Shown one piece after another: positions 1-6,219 of a stretch of 9,391 bases of DNA; the stretch's first letter is position 1, and the number at the start of each line of letters is the position of its first letter. This stretch comes from Bacteroides sp. Its GTDB lineage: Bacteria; Bacteroidota; Bacteroidia; Bacteroidales; Bacteroidaceae. The stretch spans positions 1 through 9,391 of the forward strand of contig DXOJ01000372.1 in assembly GCA_019412865.1 (NCBI GenBank), given 5' to 3'. A program made the translations under genes and the position numbers. The notes under the pieces are model-generated. The model saw only the letters and a list, made by a program, of their open reading frames with translations, ran no database searches and had not been told where the DNA came from.

Positions 1-11
1 ATTAATCATTT

Positions 12-539
12 ATGGTTCGTATCTTCCTTACCGGCTATATGGGTGCCGGAAAAACGACGTTGGGTAAGGCTTTTGCCCGGCATATGAATATACCGTTCAT
101 CGATCTGGACTGGTATATTGAAGAGCGTTTTCACAAAACCGTTGGAGAATTATTCATTGAACGAGGCGAAACAGGATTCAGGGAGCTGGAGAGAAATATG
201 CTCCATGAAGTAGCCGAGTTTGAGAATGTGGTAATTTCGACGGGGGGGGGAGCGCCTTGTTTTTATGATAATATGGATTTTATGAACCGGACCGGAAAGA
301 CTGTTTTTCTGGAGGTGCATCCGGATGTGTTGTTCAGGCGCTTGCGTGTGGCTAAACAACAACGTCCTATTCTTCAGGGTAAAGAGGATGAAGAACTGAA
401 AGCGTTCATTGTTCAGGCACTCGAGAAGCGTGCTCCTTTTTATCATCAGGCACAATATATCTTTAATGCAGACGAATTGGAAGATCGTTGGCAGATTGAA
501 ACATCGGTGCAATGTTTGCGACAACTTTTGGGATTGTAG
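12..539 (+). CDS. aroK: Shikimate kinase
   Basis: Cytosolic enzyme that phosphorylates shikimate at the 3-hydroxyl with ATP, the fifth step of the chorismate pathway to aromatic amino acids. The 175-aa product has the normal length for a stand-alone shikimate kinase. Visible motifs in order: a P-loop GYMGAGKT at residues 8-15; the DLD pair (D31, D33) for Mg2+ and shikimate; FRELE with R57; the glycine triplet TGGGAP (78-80), which contacts shikimate; the LID arginine in QQRPIL (R118); and KRAPFY with R140. ATG at 12 puts the P-loop where it should be. Only 11 bases lie upstream, so its promoter and any operon partner are not visible; a TAA at 3-5 could end an upstream gene. The glycine triplet is encoded by a run of nine G (242-250), an unusual homopolymer inside an active-site codon run. 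Identification is secure from the family motifs. Confidence 0.97.
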   Translation: MVRIFLTGYMGAGKTTLGKAFARHMNIPFIDLDWYIEERFHKTVGELFIERGETGFRELERNMLHEVAEFENVVISTGGGAPCFYDNMDFMNRTGKTVFLEVHPDVLFRRLRVAKQQRPILQGKEDEELKAFIVQALEKRAPFYHQAQYIFNADELEDRWQIETSVQCLRQLLGL

Positions 540-795
540 AAGTAACAGTCGTTATATTTTGTGTAATCGTTATTTGGAAAGCTGTGGAATGTGTGTAATT
601 TGTGCCTGATAATGAATGATTATTGGGAGGAATTTTGCTGTATTCAGAAATCAGGTAGTTGTGATGTTCTCTTTTTGTTGGAACTTCGTTTTTTTTGAGA
701 CTCTTGTTTGTGCATTCGGTCAATATTTGTACCTTGCACTCGTTATGAGATTTTTTATTGACTAGTAACACAAAATTAAGGTAAAGTTCTATATC
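540..795. other. Intergenic region between aroK and the Sel1-repeat gene
   Basis: This 256-base gap is AT-rich and T-rich, with no convincing gene. A 28-codon reading frame at 612-698 lacks a ribosome binding site and looks like chance. A weak inverted repeat (ATAAT, 5-base loop, ATTAT) lies around 609-623 but has no following T-run, so no convincing terminator for aroK was found. A T-rich tract covers about 671-696. The right end holds the promoter candidate listed separately, which suggests the three downstream genes are transcribed independently of aroK. Confidence 0.75.
707..737 (+). promoter_or_regulatory. Candidate Bacteroides housekeeping promoter for the three-gene cassette
   Basis: TTTG at 707-710 fits the Bacteroides -33 element. 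TACCTTGC at 730-737 matches TAnnTTTG at all fixed positions except one or two at its right end. The gap between boxes is 19 bases, inside the usual range. Transcription would start near 743-746, leaving a leader of about 50 nt before the ATG at 796. An overlapping AATATTTG (722-729) also resembles the -7 box but has no well-spaced -33 partner. Predicted by eye only. Confidence 0.5.
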
Positions 796-3294
796 ATGAA
801 AACTTTAAAAGAGAAATTTGGGGAGTTATCCGCTAAAATTAAAGCATCCGGACAGCCTGCAAGGGTATGGTTTCCGCAGTATACACCGGCTTCATTGTTA
901 AGTGCGGAAAACTGGTGGGAAGCATTGGCTGTATGTGAATATGCTTTGGACACAAAAGAAGACGAGAAATTAACAGAAGATTTTTTTGAACTGATATTCA
1001 GTGCTTTTGACTGTAACGTAGAGGTGGAACTCAACGCGGAAGAATATGAATTCTGGTGGGAAAAGGTGATGCAGGTATGCGACCGTGTGGCAGAGTTTAG
1101 CGGTGCGGGATGGGCGCAGAAGGGTGCACAATATTCCGAAGCCCGTTATGGAAAGCGGGACATGAGTTATTTGTTTCCATACTACGAGAAGGCCGCCGAT
1201 ATGGGTTGGGCTGAAGCGGAAGCAACTGTTGCCTATTGGCGATACATGGGATTCTATTGTGAACAAGATAAAGAAGAGGGTGAACGGCGTTTTGCAGCTC
1301 TCACTTCTCCCGAAGCTATTTTATGGGGAAAGCATTATCGTGCTTTTGCCGAAGAATTTACAGGGGATAAAGCAAAGGCATTACAGATACGGAATGAACT
1401 GCTTGCCGAACTGCCTGAAGGAGAGCGTTTGCGTGCTCATGTATATGCAGCGTTGGGGGATGCACTCGACAGGGCGGAAGGTAACGTGGCAGAGGAAGCT
1501 GCTTATTACGAAAAAGCCCTGGAAATAGTTCCCAATCTTTATAGTCTTAAAAATCTGGCTACGCTTTATTTCCGTTATCCGGAACTGAATAAACCGAAAG
1601 AACTGTGCTTTGAACTTTGGGAAAAGGCTTGGCATGCCGGTGTGTGGTCTGCCGCCAATTTCCTGGGATATAACTATCAGGAGGAGGAATGGCTGGATAT
1701 GCCTAAGGCGATTGAATGGCTGGAAAAGGGCATGCTTTATTGTGAACCATACAGTGCGTATGAACTGGCATTGATCTACCTGTATAATGATGAATATAAG
1801 AACGTGGAACGTGGACTGATGTGTCTGAACCGTTGCGTGGAAGATAACTATATACAAGGTATCGAAGGACTGGCCAATGTCTATTTCAACGGTGACTTGG
1901 TGCCGGAAGACATGAATCGCGCGAAGGAGTTGCTGGAGAAAGCCATTGAGTTGGGTTCGGGAAGTGCAGCTTATCGTTTGGGCTGGATGTATGAACGTGG
2001 CTTCTTGTCTGAAGAACCGGATTATGTGAAGGCTTTAGAGTTTTATGAAAAAGCGGCTTCACTGAATAATGCCGATGGGTATTGCCGTGTAGCTCTTTAT
2101 CTGGCTAATGGATATAGCGGTGTGAAGGACCCTGTAAAATCAAGGGAATATTATGAAAAAGCGGCCGAACTGGGTGCTTGCTTTGCCCTTGTGGAACTGG
2201 CATTCTTATATGAGAATGGCGATGGAGTGGAGAAGAATTATGAAAAGTCATTTGAACTGATTAGCAAGGCGGCCGAACAGGGTTATCCTTATGCAATGTT
2301 CCGTGTAGGACTTTATATGGAAAAGGGTGTTCTTGGCGAAGTGAAACCGGAAGAGGCTTTCGCTTGGTATACAAAGGCGGCTGAAGCGGACGATAATGAT
2401 GCGATCTTTGCTTTGGGACGTTGCTATAGAGAAGGTATCGGAACGGAAGAAAACTGGGATAAGGCACTCGAATGGTTTAGTAAAGGGGCGGAAAAGAATG
2501 AAGCCCGTTGTCTGACGGAACTGGGGATGGCTTATGAGAACGGCAATGGCGTGGAAGAGAATCCTCAAAAGGCAGTGGAATATATGATGAAGGCTGCCGA
2601 GCAGGACTATGGTTATGCGCAGTTTAAGATGGGAGATTATTATTTCTTCGGTTGCGGTCCCTGTCTGGAAGATAATAAAACGGCTGTGGAATGGTATGAC
2701 AAGGCGGTGGCTAATGAGATTCCGATGGCTATGTTGCGTATGGGTGAGTATTATCTGTATGATTATGACAGCCTGAATGAGTCGGAAAAGGCTTTTGCTT
2801 ATTTCAAGAAAGCTGCCGAGTATGAATGGTACAGTGAAGGACTGGGTATCTGTTATGAAATGGGTATCGGAGTGGAAGATAATGAAACGGAGGCTTTTAA
2901 ATATTATACACTGGCTGCGGATAATGGGAATACGATGAGTATGTATCGTACCGGACTTTGCTATTATAACGGAGTAGGTGTGAAGCAGAATTATGCCGAA
3001 GCTTATCGCTGGTTTACGGATGCGGCGGGGCATGAGAATATCGCTGCGACTTATTATCTGGGTAAGATGATGATGTATGGCGAAGGTTGTAACCCTGATC
3101 CGGAAGCTGCGGTGCAATGGTTGCTGAAAGCTGCCGAGAAAAACAACGATAAAGCGCAATTTGAACTTGGAAATGCCTATCTGACAGGAAATGGTGTGGA
3201 AGAAAACGATGAAATAGCCATGGAGTGGTTCGAAAAGGCCGCAGAGAATGGCAATGAGAAAGCTCTTAAAATCACCGGAAGGAGGAGGAAGTAG
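796..3294 (+). CDS. Large cytosolic Sel1-like repeat protein
   Basis: An 832-aa protein built mainly of Sel1-like repeats, helical hairpins of about 36 residues related to TPR that act as protein-binding scaffolds. No signal peptide or membrane segment is visible, so it should be cytoplasmic. Residues 1-105 form an unrecognised, tryptophan-rich and acidic N-terminal part (two WW pairs, near 40 and 87). Residues 106-280 hold degenerate Sel1/TPR-like helices, including one TPR-like stretch around 213-246. About fifteen consecutive Sel1 units follow from 283 to 819, with the pattern A..LG..Y..G.GV..N...A..W..KAAE.G. The protein ends with basic GRRRK. It is strongly acidic overall and has no visible enzymatic domain. 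ATG at 796 follows a purine-rich AAGGTAAAG (778-786). It starts a three-gene run, 9 nt before the Hsp90-like gene. By family it is likely an adaptor; the actual partner is inferred from context to be the Hsp90-like ATPase. Confidence 0.9.
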   Translation: MKTLKEKFGELSAKIKASGQPARVWFPQYTPASLLSAENWWEALAVCEYALDTKEDEKLTEDFFELIFSAFDCNVEVELNAEEYEFWWEKVMQVCDRVAEFSGAGWAQKGAQYSEARYGKRDMSYLFPYYEKAADMGWAEAEATVAYWRYMGFYCEQDKEEGERRFAALTSPEAILWGKHYRAFAEEFTGDKAKALQIRNELLAELPEGERLRAHVYAALGDALDRAEGNVAEEAAYYEKALEIVPNLYSLKNLATLYFRYPELNKPKELCFELWEKAWHAGVWSAANFLGYNYQEEEWLDMPKAIEWLEKGMLYCEPYSAYELALIYLYNDEYKNVERGLMCLNRCVEDNYIQGIEGLANVYFNGDLVPEDMNRAKELLEKAIELGSGSAAYRLGWMYERGFLSEEPDYVKALEFYEKAASLNNADGYCRVALYLANGYSGVKDPVKSREYYEKAAELGACFALVELAFLYENGDGVEKNYEKSFELISKAAEQGYPYAMFRVGLYMEKGVLGEVKPEEAFAWYTKAAEADDNDAIFALGRCYREGIGTEENWDKALEWFSKGAEKNEARCLTELGMAYENGNGVEENPQKAVEYMMKAAEQDYGYAQFKMGDYYFFGCGPCLEDNKTAVEWYDKAVANEIPMAMLRMGEYYLYDYDSLNESEKAFAYFKKAAEYEWYSEGLGICYEMGIGVEDNETEAFKYYTLAADNGNTMSMYRTGLCYYNGVGVKQNYAEAYRWFTDAAGHENIAATYYLGKMMMYGEGCNPDPEAAVQWLLKAAEKNNDKAQFELGNAYLTGNGVEENDEIAMEWFEKAAENGNEKALKITGRRRK
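1642..3252 (+). repeat. Tandem array of about 15 Sel1-like repeat units (protein-level repeat)
   Basis: Units of about 36 codons encode residues 283-819 of the Sel1-repeat protein. The best-kept units include residues 461-496 (ENGDGVEKNYEKS...KAAEQG), 569-603 (ENGNGVEENPQKA...KAAEQ) and 784-819 (LTGNGVEENDEIA...KAAENG). The repeats are clear in protein but diverged in DNA; only short stretches such as codons for YEKAA recur. The array is therefore old rather than a recent tandem expansion. Confidence 0.85.
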
Positions 3295-3303
3295 AAGAGG
3301 AAC
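3281..3303 (+). promoter_or_regulatory. Purine-rich ribosome binding region of the Hsp90-like gene
   Basis: GGAGGAGG at 3281-3288 lies within the last codons of the Sel1-repeat gene, and a second AAGAGG (3295-3300) follows its stop, just before ATG 3304. The first copy is farther from the ATG (15 nt) than a standard Shine-Dalgarno and the second closer (3 nt). Together they make an extended purine tract, notable in Bacteroides, where strong Shine-Dalgarno sites are uncommon. It supports the 3304 start and translational linkage to the upstream gene. Confidence 0.45.
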
Positions 3304-5070
3304 ATGGAAAAAGAAGGAAATAATCTGTTTCAGGTCAATCTTAAAGGTATGATTGCCCTGTTGTCAGAGCACATTTATAGTAACCCGAATACTTTTGTTC
3401 GCGAACTGTTGCAGAATTGCGTAGATGCCATCACGGCACTACGCAATATTGACGAGAATTACAAAGGTCGCATCGATGTCTTTCTGAATGAGGACAAGAC
3501 AGTGGTATTCCGGGATAATGGTATCGGACTGAAAGAGGAGGAAGTTTATCGTTTTCTGACTGTTATCGGGGAGAGTTCAAAGCGGGATACTCCCGATGCG
3601 GACGATTTTATCGGAAGGTTCGGTATCGGATTGTTGTCTTGTTTTGTGGTGACTAATGAAATCACCGTAGAGAGCCGTTCGGCAATGGGCGGACAACCTG
3701 TTTGCTGGTGTGGAAAAGTGGATGGGACGTATCAGCTGACTTTATCAGACGAAGAACGGCCCATCGGGTCGCAGGTGGTATTGCACCCGAAAGGAGACTG
3801 GATGCATCTTTTTGAATATGAAACGTTTAAGAAGATACTGGTGAGTTACGGGGAAGTGTTGCCGTATCCTATCTATCTGCATTATCAGGGGGAGGAGGAG
3901 TTGGTAAATACGCCTTCACCTGTATGGCTTGACCCGAAGGCGACTCGTAAGGAGTTGCTGGATTATGGGGCGAAAGTGTTTCAGTCGTCTGCTCTCGATG
4001 CTTTCCGGATCTATACTGAAAGCGGCAAAGTGGAAGGGGTGCTTTATGTCCTGCCTTTCCGTACGCAATTTTCAGTGCGCAACTCTCATAAGGTCTATCT
4101 CAAGCGTATGCTGTTGAGCGAGGATGATTGCAATCTGTTGCCGTCGTGGGCTTTCTTTATCCGTTGTCTGGTGAATGCGGACGGGTTGCTGTCTACTGCT
4201 TCCCGGGAGTCTTTGGTGAGTAATGACCAGCTGAAGGATGCCCGAAAAGAAATCGGGGTGGCTATCAAGGATTATCTGCGGGGATTGGTGCAGAATGACC
4301 GTGCCATGTTCAACCGGATTCTGGATGTTCATCACTTTCATATCAAGGCGATTGCTTCGGAGGATAATGAATTGCTCCGTTTGTTTATGGATTACCTTCC
4401 TTTTGAAACCAATAAGGGGTTGCGTAGCTTTGGAAATATTCGTTCGGCAAGCAATGTGATATGCTATACCAAGAATCTGGAGGATTTCCGGCAAGTGCGG
4501 CGTATAGCCGGAGCACAGGGTTGGCTGGTCGTGAATGCTGCTTATACGTTTGATGAAACTTTGTTGAAAAAGTATGTCCGTCTGAATCCGGAACTTACTT
4601 TGGATGAAATATCTCCTTCACGGTTGCTGGAGCAGTTTGGTGAAGTGGAGGCGAACCAGGAATCTCAGGCTTTTGAGGTGAAAGCGAACGAACTGTTGAA
4701 ACGGTTTGGCTGTATCTGTCGTCTGAAGCATTTTACTCCGGTAGATATTCCGGTTATTTTTGTGGCGGAGGAAAAGGAGAATGCCGCTAAAAGTGCTAAT
4801 AACCCGTTGGCGGCTGTGTTGGGGGCTGTGAATACTGCAAAGCTGATTCCGCCGACACTCACTTTCAATGCGGATAATGAAATGGTGCAGACCTTATTGC
4901 AAATACAAGGAGACAATAAACTGTTTCGGCATGTGGTGCATATATTGTATGTACAGTCGCTTCTGCAAGGTAAATATCCGGTAAACAGCGAAGAAATGGA
5001 GCTTTTCAACCATTCGCTAAGTGAACTGATGACTTCGAAAATGAATGATTTTATAAATTTCCTGAATTAA
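3304..5070 (+). CDS. Hsp90-family (HtpG-like) ATPase, compact divergent form
   Basis: A 588-aa cytosolic protein of the GHKL/Hsp90 class. The N-terminal ATP-binding domain shows RELLQNCVDA (E34, N38; E34 being the expected water-activating glutamate), FRDNGIGL (D71, adenine-binding), IGESSKRD (88-95) and GRFGIGLLSCF (104-114, ATP-lid glycines). The middle domain has KRMLLSEDDCNLLPSWAFFIRCLVNA-type sequence (268-293) leading to SRESL with R301, matching the catalytic arginine in Hsp90's NxSRE loop. The distal end (about 518-575) still resembles the HtpG C-terminal dimerisation region: LTFNADNEMVQ, then a helix and NSEEMELFNHSL. It is shorter than E. coli HtpG (624 aa) and lacks an MEEVD tail, ending in NDFINFLN. 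This makes it a probable Hsp90 paralogue rather than the housekeeping HtpG, which in Bacteroides is longer and normally encoded elsewhere (recollection). The gaps to both neighbours are 9 nt, so it is probably co-translated with two helical-repeat proteins. ATPase activity is likely; the client is unknown. Confidence 0.9.
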   Translation: MEKEGNNLFQVNLKGMIALLSEHIYSNPNTFVRELLQNCVDAITALRNIDENYKGRIDVFLNEDKTVVFRDNGIGLKEEEVYRFLTVIGESSKRDTPDADDFIGRFGIGLLSCFVVTNEITVESRSAMGGQPVCWCGKVDGTYQLTLSDEERPIGSQVVLHPKGDWMHLFEYETFKKILVSYGEVLPYPIYLHYQGEEELVNTPSPVWLDPKATRKELLDYGAKVFQSSALDAFRIYTESGKVEGVLYVLPFRTQFSVRNSHKVYLKRMLLSEDDCNLLPSWAFFIRCLVNADGLLSTASRESLVSNDQLKDARKEIGVAIKDYLRGLVQNDRAMFNRILDVHHFHIKAIASEDNELLRLFMDYLPFETNKGLRSFGNIRSASNVICYTKNLEDFRQVRRIAGAQGWLVVNAAYTFDETLLKKYVRLNPELTLDEISPSRLLEQFGEVEANQESQAFEVKANELLKRFGCICRLKHFTPVDIPVIFVAEEKENAAKSANNPLAAVLGAVNTAKLIPPTLTFNADNEMVQTLLQIQGDNKLFRHVVHILYVQSLLQGKYPVNSEEMELFNHSLSELMTSKMNDFINFLN

Positions 5071-5079
5071 AGAAAGAGA

Positions 5080-6150
5080 ATGAGATACACACTTGAAATA
5101 CAAAAATTGCTGTTGCAGACACAGAATAAGAACCTGCATCCCCGCGAAAAAGCCAATCTGTTGAAAGAAGCCATCCGTATCGCTGATGAGAACGAGGATG
5201 TGGAATGGGCTACGGAGATGAGACTGGATCTTATTTATGAACTGAATCTTCTCTCGGCGGATGCTGAGGAGATTACCGTGTTCTCTAAAATTCTGGATGA
5301 TTACGAGAATCACAAGGATGTGATCAAGGAAGATGACTTGTTGTGGAAATATAAGTGGATATGGGCTTGTACGTTCGATCTTCCGGAGATTCCGATGGAA
5401 CAGGTGCAGGCAGTCGGGGAGGATTATAAAAAACGTATCCTCCGGAACGGATATTCTTTGCGGAGCTATTATCACCGCTGGTCTGTGGAATGTGTCTGGA
5501 TGCGGCAGTATGACAAGGCGAAAGAATACATTGATAAAATGTTGAATGAGAAGATAGACGATCAGTCGTGTGAGGCTTGTGAATTGAACTTTATGCTGGA
5601 TTATTATCTGGAAACAGGACAGTTTGATGAGGCTTACAGCCGCGCGCAACCGTTGATTAATAAGCAGGTCACTTGTTATGAGGCTAATCTGCGGGCCTAC
5701 TTGAAACTTTCTTATTATGCGCAGAAAGCAGGTAAACCGGAAATTGCCGCTGATATGTGTGCACGTGCCGAAGAAGCGTTGGTAGGAAGGGAGAAGGATG
5801 AATATCTTTTGCTCTATCTGGGATTGTTTATTGCCTATTATATGATGACGAAGCCGGAAAGGGCTTGGGAATATGTCGAACGGTGTATCGGTTGGAGTTT
5901 GCGTACGAATACGTTGAAGAGTTATCGTTTCTCCTGTGATATGGTAGAGGCTTTGAAGTATGAAACTCGTCCGGAAGTCTCGTTGTCTTTGCCGGAAGAG
6001 TTTCCTCTTTATCGTCCGGATGGAATTTATCAGGTAAACGAACTTCGCAATTATTTCTATCAACAGGCAGAGGAGCTGGCACATCGCTATGACGCCCGTA
6101 ACGGAAATAGTGGTTATCTGGACCGTTTGAAAGATTTAATGTCTAATTAA
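5080..6150 (+). CDS. TPR-like helical-repeat protein, partner of the Hsp90-like ATPase
   Basis: A 356-aa protein predicted to be almost entirely helical, with no signal peptide or membrane segment. TPR-like hairpins can be made out around residues 22-50, 133-155, 166-192, 205-233 and 242-270, with phrases such as MRQYDKAKEYIDKML and ETGQFDEAYSRAQPLI. It has many aromatic residues, a single CEAC pair (C164, C167) and a different C-terminal segment with FPLYRPDGIYQ (308-318) and a final helix followed by DARNG (338-342). No catalytic motif was seen. ATG 5080 is 9 nt after the stop of the Hsp90-like gene and follows the purine-rich AGAAAGAGA. Position suggests a co-chaperone or substrate adaptor, as TPR proteins are for eukaryotic Hsp90, but the binding mode must differ because the ATPase lacks an MEEVD tail. 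I do not recognise a named family; function is inferred from fold type and neighbours only. Confidence 0.8.
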   Translation: MRYTLEIQKLLLQTQNKNLHPREKANLLKEAIRIADENEDVEWATEMRLDLIYELNLLSADAEEITVFSKILDDYENHKDVIKEDDLLWKYKWIWACTFDLPEIPMEQVQAVGEDYKKRILRNGYSLRSYYHRWSVECVWMRQYDKAKEYIDKMLNEKIDDQSCEACELNFMLDYYLETGQFDEAYSRAQPLINKQVTCYEANLRAYLKLSYYAQKAGKPEIAADMCARAEEALVGREKDEYLLLYLGLFIAYYMMTKPERAWEYVERCIGWSLRTNTLKSYRFSCDMVEALKYETRPEVSLSLPEEFPLYRPDGIYQVNELRNYFYQQAEELAHRYDARNGNSGYLDRLKDLMSN

Positions 6151-6181
6151 TTGCCAACATGTAGATTAATCCGTATTTTTG
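6151..6181 (+). promoter_or_regulatory. Candidate Bacteroides housekeeping promoter for speA
   Basis: TATTTTTG at 6174-6181 matches the -7 consensus TAnnTTTG exactly. TTG at 6151-6153 gives a -33 element with a 20-base gap. The -33 box directly abuts the TAA stop of the upstream helical-repeat gene. Transcription would begin near 6187-6190, with a leader of about 30 nt before ATG 6220. This separates the speA-argB unit from the cassette upstream, although read-through remains possible since no terminator is visible in the 69-base gap. Confidence 0.65.
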
Positions 6182-6219
6182 CCGTCCAATTATTTACTAA
6201 AAACACTGAATAACAGAAA

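Noticed and set aside
612..698. 28-codon reading frame (MNDYWEEFCC...) in the aroK downstream gap
   Set aside because: No ribosome binding site, no membrane or toxin-like character, and it ends in a T-rich tract; a chance frame is more likely.
2248..3159. 303-codon minus-strand open frame inside the Sel1-repeat gene
   Set aside because: Antisense of the Sel1 array. The protein is rich in I/F/H/R with a repeat echo derived from the opposite strand, and has no family signature or promoter.
5017..6084. 355-codon open frame on the minus strand opposite the TPR-like gene
   Set aside because: It covers nearly the same stretch as a well-supported + strand gene. Its product has low-complexity I/L/R/Q/H composition and no domain, as expected of an antisense shadow.
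796..6150. Direct assignment of the cassette to a known phage-defence system
   Set aside because: No nuclease, NTPase-effector, cyclase, TIR, Sir2 or membrane effector domain is visible, and the neighbours are housekeeping genes. Defence is only one hypothesis among several.
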